From Paenibacillus pedocola (GTDB lineage: Bacteria > Bacillota > Bacilli > Paenibacillales > Paenibacillaceae), in NCBI RefSeq assembly GCF_031599675.1, contig NZ_CP134223.1, positions 682,001-746,000 of the forward strand: a stretch of DNA of 64,000 nt, given 5' to 3'. Below, piece by piece: positions 51,801-60,224 of the stretch. Every line of letters begins with the position of its first letter. Positions within the stretch are counted from its first letter, which is position 1. A program made the translations under genes and the position numbers. A model generated the notes under the pieces. The model was not told where the DNA came from, ran no database searches, and saw nothing but the letters and a program-made list of their open reading frames with translations.

Positions 51801-52658
51801 ATGAAGATACTTAAAAGCTTCAAATGGTTAAGTGTGCTGATGGTCGCTGCATTATTCGTCATTGCAGGGTGCGGAAATAACAATAATGCCGGGAATAATT
51901 CCGCAGCCAGCGGCGGCAATACCGCCGGGGAAGCGGCGGATTCTGCTGCGATCGCTAAGATTAAGGAACGCGGCAAGCTGCTGGTTGGAGTTAAATATGA
52001 CACCAGATTGTTCGGACTGAAGGATCCTGCCTCCGGCAATGTTGAAGGCTTCGATATCGATATCTCCAAAGCCATTGCCAAACACATTCTGGGTGACGAA
52101 AATGCAATTGAGCTGAAGGAAGTCACCTCCAAGACACGTATTCCGATGCTGAATAACGGTGAGATCGATATGGTTGTCGCTACGATGACAATTACCGAGG
52201 AACGCAAGAAGGAAGTGGATTTCTCCGACGTGTATTTCCAGGCCGGACAATCGCTGCTCGTGAAGAAAGGCAGCCCGATTACCGGACTTGAAAGTGTAAC
52301 CAAGGATACCAAGATCCTTGGCTCCAAGGGTGCCACTTCGATCAAGAACATTAAAGAGAAGGTTCCGGGTGTAACGGTACTGGAATTCGATAACTATCAG
52401 GATGCTTTCGCAGCCCTGAAGGCAGGTCAAGGGGATGCGCTGACAACCGACGATGCGATTCTGTACGGTATGGCTTCCCAGGATGACGGTTATGAAGTTG
52501 TAGGTAAACCGTTCACTGATGAGCCGTACGGCATTGCCGTACAAAAAGGCAACACGGATGTGGTTAAGGCCATTAATGATACACTGGCTGAACTGAAAGC
52601 AAACGGCGAATACGATGCCATCTATACCAAATGGATCGGTAAAGCTCCAGCGAAATAA
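51801..52658 (+). CDS. glnH: Amino acid ABC transporter substrate-binding lipoprotein
   Basis: 285 residues. A lipoprotein signal with FVIAGC lipobox, an Asn/Gly/Ala-rich linker, then a family 3 solute-binding domain (VGVKYDTRLFGLKDP, GFDIDISKAIAKHI, ATMTITEERKKEVDFS). It binds glutamine or a similar amino acid outside the membrane and delivers it to the two permeases. It is preceded by AAGGAGG. A stem-loop after the gene may stabilise its message or reduce read-through, which fits the higher need for binding protein. Confidence 0.95.
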   Translation: MKILKSFKWLSVLMVAALFVIAGCGNNNNAGNNSAASGGNTAGEAADSAAIAKIKERGKLLVGVKYDTRLFGLKDPASGNVEGFDIDISKAIAKHILGDENAIELKEVTSKTRIPMLNNGEIDMVVATMTITEERKKEVDFSDVYFQAGQSLLVKKGSPITGLESVTKDTKILGSKGATSIKNIKEKVPGVTVLEFDNYQDAFAALKAGQGDALTTDDAILYGMASQDDGYEVVGKPFTDEPYGIAVQKGNTDVVKAINDTLAELKANGEYDAIYTKWIGKAPAK

Positions 52659-52690
52659 GTGAGAACAGGTCTTGCCCTTATAAGGATTCC

Positions 52691-52734
52691 AGAAACGGTA
52701 CCCGGCCCTGTAGAGGACCGGCTCTGCCGTTTCT
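52691..52734 (+). promoter_or_regulatory. Intercistronic stem-loop after the binding-protein gene
   Basis: AGAAACGG pairs with CCGTTTCT and encloses CCGGCCCT/AGGACCGG. The T tract after it is poor (TCTTGT), so partial termination or mRNA protection is more likely than full stop. Confidence 0.65.
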
Positions 52735-52815
52735 TCTTGTAAACAGACAGGGCAGGGTAGGAACAAAGTAAGTAAGTCCAACTAATTATCTTGTAGGCAA
52801 GGGTAGGTGAGAACG

Positions 52816-53466
52816 ATGGATTTTTCGATATTAACCGGTTATTTCGATCTTTATCTGGAGGGCTTCTGGGGCACGATTCTGTCCAGTGTGCTGGCGCTGA
52901 TCGGCAGCTTCCTGATCGGAGCGGTAATCGCGGTGTTCCGTATCACCACGGTGAAGGCACTGCGCTGGTTCGGAACGGGATACGTCGAGTTCGTCCGTAA
53001 TATTCCGCTGCTGCTCGTTGTGTATATTTTCTATTACGGCCCGTCGGCACTGGGTTTTCCGCTCGACGGCTTCAAGGCAGGAACGATAGGTCTGGCCGTG
53101 TACACCTCAGCATTTATTGCTGAAGCGATCCGTGCAGGAATTATGGCTGTGCCCAAAGGCCAGATGGAGGCGGCACGTTCGTCCGGACTCAGCTATATCC
53201 AAACGATGATGCATGTGATTTTGCCGCAGGCCATTAAGCTGGTCATTCCGCCGCTCGGGAACCAGTTCATTAACCTGATCAAGAACTCTTCCGTGCTGAC
53301 CATTGTTGCCGGGATGGACCTGATGTATTTCGCAGACAGCATCTCTACAGAGACCTATCGCACATTCGATACTTATATTTTTGTGGCGGTATTCTATCTG
53401 GTGCTGACACTGCCGCTCAGTTATGGTATCCGGGTGTGGGAACGCAGACTGCAGCGGAAGTACTAA
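52816..53466 (+). CDS. Amino acid ABC transporter permease (GlnM/GlnP-like), first copy
   Basis: 216 residues with about five membrane spans and the HisM-type permease signature EAIRAGIMAVPKGQMEAARS, which contacts the ATPase. It forms a heterodimer with the second permease downstream. ATG 52816 is chosen over the in-frame GTG 52807, which lies within the GGTAGGTG ribosome-binding site. Confidence 0.95.
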   Translation: MDFSILTGYFDLYLEGFWGTILSSVLALIGSFLIGAVIAVFRITTVKALRWFGTGYVEFVRNIPLLLVVYIFYYGPSALGFPLDGFKAGTIGLAVYTSAFIAEAIRAGIMAVPKGQMEAARSSGLSYIQTMMHVILPQAIKLVIPPLGNQFINLIKNSSVLTIVAGMDLMYFADSISTETYRTFDTYIFVAVFYLVLTLPLSYGIRVWERRLQRKY

Positions 53467-53540
53467 AGAGTACCAAGAGGGTACACTCCCGTAATGAAGA
53501 TTTAGGAACACTTTGATAACTAGCACTAAGGAGGGATACT

Positions 53541-54191
53541 ATGGATTTTGCCGGTGCATTTTCCGCCGCTAATTTAGGCTTTTTAATGGACGGCTTCTAC
53601 CTTACACTGATTGTGGCTTTTGTGTCGATCATTCTGAGCTTTGTGATTGGCGTAATTGTCGGTGTAATCCGCTATGCAGAAGTGCCGGTCCTCTCGCCGG
53701 TGATGTTCTTTCTGGTCGAGCTGATCCGTAACTTGCCGCTGCTGCTGATTATTTTCTTCGTCCGTTTCGCGCTGCCTGAGGTAGGAATCAAGATGGGACT
53801 GACCACTGCTGCGATTGCCGCACTCACGATCTTTGAGGCTGCGATGATTGCTGAGATTGTACGCGGGGGATTAACGGCCGTTGACAAGGGACAGATCGAA
53901 GCCGCACGTTCGTCCGGACTCAGCAGCTTCCAGACGCTGTGGCATATCGTGCTTCCGCAGGGACTGCGTCATATGGTGCCGCCGCTCGTCAGCCAGTTCA
54001 TTTCACTGCTCAAGGATACCTCACTCGCGACGATCGTCGCCCTGCCGGAATTGATGCATAATGCGAAGATCGTTATGGGGCAGAAGGAAAGCTTCACGAT
54101 TCCTGTTCTTATGATGGTTGCCGTGCTGTATTTCGCAGTGAATTACCTGCTGTCACTGGTTTCGAGAAGACTTGAGCATAAAACGGCCTGA
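53541..54191 (+). CDS. Amino acid ABC transporter permease (GlnM/GlnP-like), second copy
   Basis: 216 residues, same family and size as the preceding permease, with the ATPase-contact loop EIVRGGLTAVDKGQIEAARS and FISLLKDTSLATIVALPEL. AAGGAGGG lies upstream. The two permeases differ enough to be an old duplication. The sensor kinase gene follows within about 90 bases. Confidence 0.95.
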   Translation: MDFAGAFSAANLGFLMDGFYLTLIVAFVSIILSFVIGVIVGVIRYAEVPVLSPVMFFLVELIRNLPLLLIIFFVRFALPEVGIKMGLTTAAIAALTIFEAAMIAEIVRGGLTAVDKGQIEAARSSGLSSFQTLWHIVLPQGLRHMVPPLVSQFISLLKDTSLATIVALPELMHNAKIVMGQKESFTIPVLMMVAVLYFAVNYLLSLVSRRLEHKTA

Positions 54192-54279
54192 TTTGGCGGA
54201 AACCAATACCATAGCATATAAAAGAAGCGGGGGTTATGGTAGTATAGTTGACAACATCTCTTGGCAGGAGCAGTGGGCG

Positions 54280-55572
54280 ATGGGACAATCTATACTTAAA
54301 TCCAGGGCTTTGCAGATCGCTGTGGTAGCTTTGGGGACAGCAGTGGCCGGGGAATTCAAAATAAATCCGTTTGACGGCGACATCTTCCGGATTGCACTAG
54401 GCAGCAGCGCTTTTCTGCTGTTTTTGCTTTTAATGAGGCGGCTGCCTTATATCACTACGGGAATCGCAACCGGTGCCACCGTGTTATTATTCCGCACCGG
54501 GATGGATGCTGCAGGCAGCAGCGGAACTTCGTTTCTGCAGAGCCTGAACAGCCATTTCTCAGCGATGGTCTATTATATCGTCTTCGCAGTGCTGATGAGT
54601 CTGATCAAAAGCCGGCTGGATACATTCCACCCTCTAGTCCTTGGCGGCGTGGCGGCGCTGATTGATCTGCTGTCGAATGAGATGGAGCTGCTTACCCGGC
54701 TGATTGTGCTGGACTCGGCCACCTTCCGGCTGAATGAATGGACGTTTCTGATGGCGATTGCGGTGATCCGCACTTATTTTACAACCGGGGTATACAGCAG
54801 TATTTCTGTCAGCCAGATGCGGATTACGCAGCGGGAGCAGAACCGGCGGATGGAGCAGATGCTCGGCTTCGGCTCAGGGCTGTATGGGGAAGTCTTTTAT
54901 CTGGAGAAATCGATCGGGACGCTGGAGCGTGTGACTTTAAGCAGCTACGATCTTTACCGCAGCCTCAAGGCGGAGGAAGAACTGAGGCCTTACAGCCGCC
55001 AGGTGCTTGACATAACCCAGCAGATTCATGAAGTGAAGAAGGATTCGCAGCGTATTCTGGCGGGTCTGGTGAAGCTTGTGGAGCGTGAGGTGACCGGCGA
55101 TCTGCCGTTGTCTGTGATCATGAAGTTTACGCTCAAGAGCAATGCCAAGTACGCTGAAATGCTGGGCAAGCAAATTCATTTTACACTTATGATGAACTCT
55201 GACTATACCACCGCTAGCTACATCCCTCTGTTAACTCTGCTTGGTAATCTAACGGCTAATGCGGTTGAAGTGATAAAAGTTGACGGCAGTGTGTCTCTTG
55301 AAGTGTATGAGGATGGGGAGAATACGGTTTTTGCAGTAGCGGACAGCGGCGGTGGGATTCCGGAACGTGACCGTGAGCTGCTGTTCGAGCCGGGCTTTAC
55401 CACGAAGTTTGATCAGGAGGGCGTTGCGGCTACGGGAATTGGACTGTCGCATGTGAAGGACATTGTGGACTTATTCGGGGGACAACTTACAGTCGATAAT
55501 GCCTCAAAGCATGGAGGGGCCAGGTTTCAGATTATTATGCCAACGGCAAAGCTGCGGAAGGAGGAGGAATAG
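54280..55572 (+). CDS. glnK: GlnK-like sensor histidine kinase
   Basis: 430 residues. Several N-terminal membrane spans (~15-200) act as the sensor. A helical segment carries the likely phosphoacceptor His250 (QQIHEVKKD). The HATPase domain has N-box LLGNLTANAVEVIK, G1 VADSGGGIPE and G2 ATGIGLSHVKDIVDL. This SpoOB/DcuS-type layout matches Bacillus subtilis GlnK, which senses glutamine. ATG 54280 is preferred (CAGGAG upstream) over ATG 54172, which would add a polar segment overlapping the permease. It pairs with the regulator three bases downstream. Confidence 0.85.
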   Translation: MGQSILKSRALQIAVVALGTAVAGEFKINPFDGDIFRIALGSSAFLLFLLLMRRLPYITTGIATGATVLLFRTGMDAAGSSGTSFLQSLNSHFSAMVYYIVFAVLMSLIKSRLDTFHPLVLGGVAALIDLLSNEMELLTRLIVLDSATFRLNEWTFLMAIAVIRTYFTTGVYSSISVSQMRITQREQNRRMEQMLGFGSGLYGEVFYLEKSIGTLERVTLSSYDLYRSLKAEEELRPYSRQVLDITQQIHEVKKDSQRILAGLVKLVEREVTGDLPLSVIMKFTLKSNAKYAEMLGKQIHFTLMMNSDYTTASYIPLLTLLGNLTANAVEVIKVDGSVSLEVYEDGENTVFAVADSGGGIPERDRELLFEPGFTTKFDQEGVAATGIGLSHVKDIVDLFGGQLTVDNASKHGGARFQIIMPTAKLRKEEE

Positions 55573-55575
55573 GGA

Positions 55576-56478
55576 ATGCCGCTATCTTTCTGTATTGTGG
55601 ATGACGACGGATCAGCTAGAAGAATGCTGCAGCATATTATTGAGGACAGCGGACTTGGCGAAGTGACCGGTACAGCGGAATGCGGGCAGGACGGAGTGCG
55701 TCTGATTCTGGAGGAACGTCCGGATATTGTGCTGATGGATCTGCTGATGCCGGACCAGGACGGGATTGAGACGATTAATTCGCTGCAGGCCCAAGGCTGC
55801 CGCTCCAAGTTCGTGATGATCTCGCAGATTGAGAACAGTGATATGGTCGGCCGTGCCTACCGCAGCGGAATCGAGTTCTTCATCCGCAAGCCGATCAATA
55901 AAATCGAAGTCGAGTCCGTACTGCATAAAGTGAATGAGCGTTATGCGATTAACCGTTACCTGGATGAGATCAAATTGAGTCTCGGCAAGCTGGAAGGGCT
56001 GCAGTTCGGACTGGCGCCGGCAGCGGTGAATAAACGTTCTGTGAAAGAGATTATCCAGCCGATTCTGATGAATATGGGCATGATCTCTGAGGCCGGAAGC
56101 CGGGATATCATTCTGATGATGGAGCTTACGGCCGCTAGAGAAGATAACCGGACCCTTCCCCCGCTCAAGGAGTTGTATGAGATGGCCGCGGCCACCTATA
56201 AGACTTCTCCTGCTGAAGCAGCCAAAGAGGTCAAAGCGATTGAACAGCGGCTGCGCCGTGCTTTGTCTGCCGGGCTGATGAATCTGGCTTCGATCGGGCT
56301 GACCGATTACGGGAATCCGAAGTTTGAGCATTATGCGCCGCTGTATTTCGACTTTGAAGAGGTGCGGCTGAAGATGAAAGAGATCGAGCTGGGCCGGGAT
56401 TCCGGCAAAGTGAAGGTCAATCTGAAGAAGTTCCTGCAGGTGCTGCATTTGGAGCTGCTGGAAGGCCTGGGCCGCTAA
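55576..56478 (+). CDS. glnL: GlnL-like response regulator
   Basis: 300 residues. N-terminal receiver domain with the phosphoacceptor Asp55 (IVLMDLLMPDQDG), acidic pocket VDDDG and Lys in FIRKPIN. The C-terminal half is the YcbB/GlnL-type output domain (PF08664-like), distinct from OmpR or LuxR types. In Bacillus subtilis the homologous pair activates glutaminase and a glutamine transporter gene. Here it stands directly behind a glutamine-type ABC transporter, so it may control that operon; this is inference. Confidence 0.87.
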   Translation: MPLSFCIVDDDGSARRMLQHIIEDSGLGEVTGTAECGQDGVRLILEERPDIVLMDLLMPDQDGIETINSLQAQGCRSKFVMISQIENSDMVGRAYRSGIEFFIRKPINKIEVESVLHKVNERYAINRYLDEIKLSLGKLEGLQFGLAPAAVNKRSVKEIIQPILMNMGMISEAGSRDIILMMELTAAREDNRTLPPLKELYEMAAATYKTSPAEAAKEVKAIEQRLRRALSAGLMNLASIGLTDYGNPKFEHYAPLYFDFEEVRLKMKEIELGRDSGKVKVNLKKFLQVLHLELLEGLGR

Positions 56479-56518
56479 TTCTGCGGACGGCAGGGCATGA
56501 CAATCCGACAACCACTGG

Positions 56519-56552
56519 AACCGCTGAACAGCGGGCTGGCGGTTATTTTTTT
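56519..56552 (+). terminator. Terminator after the response regulator gene
   Basis: AACCGC and GCGGTT enclose an alternative CCGCTG/CAGCGG stem; A and seven T follow. Confidence 0.75.
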
Positions 56553-56651
56553 GCAGATGGACAGGGATTTGGGCAGAAGCCGCCGCATGCTGTACAATGG
56601 TAAATAAAGCCGCTGCAAGCTTAGAAACAGGATTAAACGGAGGACTCATAG

Positions 56652-57611
56652 ATGATACGTACACTGGCGGTAACACATGAGGGTGAAGTGCTGACAGATC
56701 TGCCGCTTCAGAGCATAACGATAGCTGATTATGCCTGGATCTGGGCGGATTTCGCCTCCCCAACACCGGAGGAAACGCTCCTGCTCGACACCTATTTTCA
56801 TTTTCACCCTCTGGCGATAGAGGATTGCATGCATGTCCTGCAGCGGCCCAAGCTGGATTATTACGAGAATGTGCAGTTTTTAGTGCTGCATGCGCTCAAT
56901 GAAGTGACGCTGGAGGCGGAGGAAATAGACCTGTTCTTAAACAAAAGCTTCCTCGTCTCCTATCATCACCAGCAGAAATCGGAAATGGATGAAGCCTGGG
57001 GGATAGTGCAAGGGGAAATCCACAGCCGTAAAGGCTGGTCCGGAGGCCCGATGGCTGCCGCCTATACCGTGATGGATAAGCTGGTCGACAAATATTTTCC
57101 CAGCCTGTACGGTCTGGAAGACGAGCTGGCGGACCTCGAGAGCATGGGCAGCACGGAATCGGTGGAGGAGCTGATGAGCCAGGTGTTCAATGTGCGGGGG
57201 CGGCTGCTCAAGCTGCGCCGGACGATTGTTCCGATGCGTGATCTGATGTACCGGATCGTCAATTCGCAGCATGTGCAGAGCAACGGGGAGGAACGGATCT
57301 ATTTCGGCGATATCTATGATCATCTGCTGAAACTGACCGACATGATTGAGGTCGACCGGGAAATGACCGCCGATCTGCGTGACAGCTATATCTCTCTCAA
57401 TTCCAACCGGATGAATTCCATAATGAAGACACTCACCGTGATCACGACGGTATTCATGCCGCTGACCCTGATCGCGGGAATCTACGGTATGAACTTCAGA
57501 GTGATGCCGGAGCTGGACTGGGCATACGGGTATCCTGTGATCCTGCTGCTGATGCTGCTGCTGGGGATGGGCATGTTCCGGTGGTTCCGGCGGAGCGGCT
57601 GGTTTAAGTAG
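56652..57611 (+). CDS. corA: CorA-family divalent cation transporter
   Basis: 319 residues. A large cytoplasmic N-terminal domain, a long helical stalk, and two C-terminal membrane spans with the pore signature YGMNF between them. It moves magnesium, cobalt or related ions as a pentamer. The ATG has GGAGGA nearby. The C-terminal tail is basic (RRSGWFK), as usual. It is a single gene facing a convergent minus-strand gene. Confidence 0.95.
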   Translation: MIRTLAVTHEGEVLTDLPLQSITIADYAWIWADFASPTPEETLLLDTYFHFHPLAIEDCMHVLQRPKLDYYENVQFLVLHALNEVTLEAEEIDLFLNKSFLVSYHHQQKSEMDEAWGIVQGEIHSRKGWSGGPMAAAYTVMDKLVDKYFPSLYGLEDELADLESMGSTESVEELMSQVFNVRGRLLKLRRTIVPMRDLMYRIVNSQHVQSNGEERIYFGDIYDHLLKLTDMIEVDREMTADLRDSYISLNSNRMNSIMKTLTVITTVFMPLTLIAGIYGMNFRVMPELDWAYGYPVILLLMLLLGMGMFRWFRRSGWFK

Positions 57612-57634
57612 AGCGGAAGAGCCTGCATTAACAA

Positions 57635-57678
57635 GAAAAAAGCGTGAAACGCCACCGCTAAGTGCGGCGGCGTTTCAC
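57635..57678 (-). terminator. Terminator of the minus-strand basic protein gene
   Basis: GTGAAACGCCGCCGC pairs with GCGGTGGCGTTTCAC (15 bp, one G-T), followed on the minus strand by GCTTTTTTC. The gene's stop codon lies inside the hairpin. Confidence 0.9.
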
Positions 57679-58209
57679 GGAGGCAGGAGAAGACTTGCGA
57701 TTTTTTTTGGGTGGGGATTTACGGCGCTGCGTAGAGGGGCGTCTTTTTTTGCGCGATTTGGGCTTATACAGGGCAGCATCCTCTTCCGCGGCCAGTGCGC
57801 CCGAGCCTTTCTTTTTACCGAAGGTGCCCATAACGAGCTTCACCATCGGTGCCATTTGCTGAAAGCCCTGCATCACCTTCTGTACCTTGCCCATAGAGTT
57901 TACGATCCCGTCGATACCGCCCATCCGGTCAATAATTCCTTTGAGCTGATCCATATTGGCCAGATTGCCGAGATTCCCGAGATTGAGACCGCCCAGCAGT
58001 CCGCCGGCTTTTGGGGCAGCGGCAGCTTCGGTTACGGGTACAGCCAGCGCTGCTTCTGCCGCCTCCGTCCCAAGCGCAGGAAACATTCCGGCTTCCACAG
58101 GGGGAGGCGGCTGGACGTATGAACCGATTCCGGGATAGGGCGAATAATTATACGGACCGGCCAGTGAACGTCTATCCCGGCTGGAATGATTGTAGTAATG
58201 ATTAGGCAT
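57658..58209 (-). CDS. Gly/Pro-rich protein with basic tail, unknown (possibly VrrA/YqfQ-like)
   Basis: 183 residues. The N-terminus is Tyr/Pro/Ser-rich (YNYSPYPGIGSYVQPPPPV). The centre has short Leu-Gly-Asn repeats (GLNLGNLGNLANM) and an amphipathic segment GKVQKVMQGFQQMAPMVKLV that recalls YqfQ/VrrA spore-associated proteins. The last ~35 residues are almost all Lys, Arg, Ser and Pro. Such tails often bind nucleic acid or anionic polymers. ATG 58209 is chosen over an earlier ATG because GAAGGA lies just upstream. No firm function. Confidence 0.75.
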   Translation of the reverse strand: MPNHYYNHSSRDRRSLAGPYNYSPYPGIGSYVQPPPPVEAGMFPALGTEAAEAALAVPVTEAAAAPKAGGLLGGLNLGNLGNLANMDQLKGIIDRMGGIDGIVNSMGKVQKVMQGFQQMAPMVKLVMGTFGKKKGSGALAAEEDAALYKPKSRKKRRPSTQRRKSPPKKNRKSSPASVKRRRT

Positions 58210-58506
58210 AACATCACATTCCTTCGTTAGTGGTTTGCTATACTGTATGTCATAGGCGAACATAAGGTATAGACAAACGCCCGGGTTACCGGGATAGCAG
58301 CGGAAAAGGGCGAATGCCCATCAGGCGTAAGCGGAAGTGAAGAAACCGTGTCCATGCTTGATTTTCGGTGCTTATGTAGTACTATAATTAAGGCGGTAAA
58401 TCCTATAGAGTAGAGGAAGCGGGTTTTCATTTACATAAGATTGTGTGCGCCTGTGGTGGACGGTTGTCCATTGTTTTCGTTCTTTACAGCGTGAAATCGT
58501 TAATGC
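58210..58506. other. Intergenic region without recognised feature
   Basis: Divergent spacer between the minus-strand basic protein and yerC. It presumably contains the minus-strand promoter. I see no gene, strong hairpin or repeat. Confidence 0.4.
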
Positions 58507-58535
58507 TTGAAAAAACTGCTCCAGTACAATATAGT
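58507..58535 (+). promoter_or_regulatory. Candidate yerC promoter
   Basis: TTGAAA and TATAGT with a 17-base spacer, about 110 bases before the gene. Confidence 0.55.
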
Positions 58536-58646
58536 AGAGGCAAGATAGTCGGTTTAACTTTATATTTTTAATGTTTTAATGTCAGTTTTGTATAATGCTT
58601 AATCAGTGAAAATGATGCTGACCAAACTTTTAGGGGATGATCTACG

Positions 58647-58937
58647 ATGCAGCTTAAGAAGCTAAACGATAAAAGTATTGACCAATTATTCGAGGCGATT
58701 CTAACACTCAAAAATATGGAAGAATGTTATGTGTTCTTTGACGATCTGTGCACTGTGAACGAAATTCAGTCGCTGTCTCAGCGTCTGGAGGTTGCACGCA
58801 TGCTCGGCAAAGGCTCTACCTATAACCAGATCGAAGCCGAGACCGGAGCAAGCACAGCGACAATCTCACGGGTTAAGCGCTGCCTGAATTACGGTAATGA
58901 CGGCTATAAATTAACGCTGGAACGTCTGGGGCGTTAA
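58647..58937 (+). CDS. yerC: YerC/TrpR-family regulator
   Basis: 96 residues. A small helical DNA-binding protein of the TrpR/YerC family with the helix-turn-helix TYNQIEAETGASTATISRVK in the C-terminal half. The regulated genes are not known. AGGGGATGA lies upstream of the ATG. It is followed three bases later by the CbiX gene, so the two are probably co-transcribed. Confidence 0.93.
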   Translation: MQLKKLNDKSIDQLFEAILTLKNMEECYVFFDDLCTVNEIQSLSQRLEVARMLGKGSTYNQIEAETGASTATISRVKRCLNYGNDGYKLTLERLGR

Positions 58938-58940
58938 GAC

Positions 58941-59708
58941 ATGAAGCCGGGCGTACTTATTATCAGTCATGGCTCCCGCGACAAGGCCTGGGTTTCTATT
59001 GTAGATGAAGCAGTGGGCCATTTATCGCTGGAGGAAGAGCTGCCGGTGGCGGTTTCTTTTCTGGAGCTGGTAGAAGGCCGTTTGATTCAAGATGGTATAA
59101 ATGAGCTGGAATCTGCAGGGGTCACAGATATTATTGTGATCCCCTTGTTTGTTTCCTCAGGAAGTACGCATGTCGATGAGATAGAGTATGCAATTGGGGC
59201 GAAGCCTGCCCCTGAACGCGAGACCGATCTGGAATGCTTCGAGGTGCAGGCTAATGTGCATTACGGCTACCCGGTTGACGATGATCCGGATATTGCCGTA
59301 ATGCTCTGGGACAAGCTGCGGGAGTTGTCTGTCCAACCGGAGCGGGAGACCATTCTGCTCGTGGGGCATGGCAGCATACATGACGGCTTCCGCCAGCGCT
59401 GGGAAGTTGGCATCTCCTCCCTGGCGGAGCGGGTACGCCAGGTCAGCGGAGTGGCGGCGGCAGATTACGGTCTGCTGAACCCCGAGAATGTAAGAGAACG
59501 GGCTGAATATTGGATCGGGCAGGGCCATGATGTACTGGTGGCTCCGCTCTTTCTGAGTGAAGGCTATTTCACTAAAGTAGTCATTCCGAAGCGGCTTGAG
59601 GGCCTCAAGTATGCTTATTCAGGCAGCACCCTGCTGCCGCATCCGCTGCTGCCGCACTGGATTGAGCAACAGGTGCTCAAGATGCTGGAGAAGCTGCGGG
59701 TTCATTAA
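58941..59708 (+). CDS. CbiX-type sirohydrochlorin chelatase
   Basis: 255 residues built from two CbiX repeats. The metal-binding histidines are in LIISHGSRDKAW and in LLVGHGSIHDGF. This family inserts cobalt (cobalamin) or ferrous iron (siroheme) into sirohydrochlorin. No other tetrapyrrole gene lies nearby, so which metal it uses is open. It starts three bases after yerC with a weak ribosome-binding site, suggesting coupled translation. Confidence 0.85.
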   Translation: MKPGVLIISHGSRDKAWVSIVDEAVGHLSLEEELPVAVSFLELVEGRLIQDGINELESAGVTDIIVIPLFVSSGSTHVDEIEYAIGAKPAPERETDLECFEVQANVHYGYPVDDDPDIAVMLWDKLRELSVQPERETILLVGHGSIHDGFRQRWEVGISSLAERVRQVSGVAAADYGLLNPENVRERAEYWIGQGHDVLVAPLFLSEGYFTKVVIPKRLEGLKYAYSGSTLLPHPLLPHWIEQQVLKMLEKLRVH

Positions 59709-59840
59709 TTGCGGAATTCACACTCCAGGAGTGTTGATTTCTGCCGCTGCCGCATACATATATTTAGATTGCCTGCTGATCACTAGACATTGAACTTAAA
59801 TGCGGTAGCGTGTATGTCCGAAGATCAATGAGGTTTACGG

Positions 59841-60092
59841 CTTAATTGTACTTTGTACAATAGAATGCTTACCGATCTGCGGAAAAACGCATTCTGCTGC
59901 ATTTCGTACAACGGAATATGGAAAGGTGGATTGAAAACGCCTTAATTCCAGAATTCTGCTGCACAAAGTACAATGGATTCCATTTGCGGGCCGATTAAAC
60001 GGGGATCTGATGCAGAAAGTACAATAGAATATACCCTCACCTTAACATTGGCCGGAAGTCCGAACGTTCCCCGCAATCTGCGTACAATGCCG
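59841..60092. repeat. Array of degenerate palindromic units between cbiX and dagK
   Basis: Five units contain a GTACAAT-like core, four of them flanked by inverted ATTCT/AGAAT-like ends: near 59841, 59891, 59953, 60003 and 60073 (examples GCTGCACAAAGTACAATGGA and GCAGAAAGTACAATAGAAT). Spacing alternates about 50 and 62 bases. CCGGAAGTCCGAACGTTCC at 60052-60070 also resembles the 3' part of the purine-operon repeat. The other parts of the 59709-60224 gap show no gene. Confidence 0.6.
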
Positions 60093-60224
60093 CGTAGAAA
60101 GTAAAAAGGTGCAACTTTTAAAGTGAAATATATTCGCCGGTTAGTCTCCAACATTGCTTGTAGGGTGCTGAATTGGGTATAATCAGTAAGGTTATCTATT
60201 ATATAAACAGGTGGCGTTCCGGTA

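Noticed and set aside
54172..54279. ATG 54172 as start of the GlnK-like kinase
   Set aside because: It would overlap the permease gene and add a polar segment before the first membrane span; ATG 54280 has a ribosome-binding site.
55612..56766. 384-codon minus-strand frame over the GlnL-like regulator
   Set aside because: Antisense shadow of the regulator gene and the start of corA; composition rich in His and Gln and no ribosome-binding site.
59841..60092. CRISPR array
   Set aside because: The units are degenerate, few, palindromic and unevenly spaced, and no cas gene is near.
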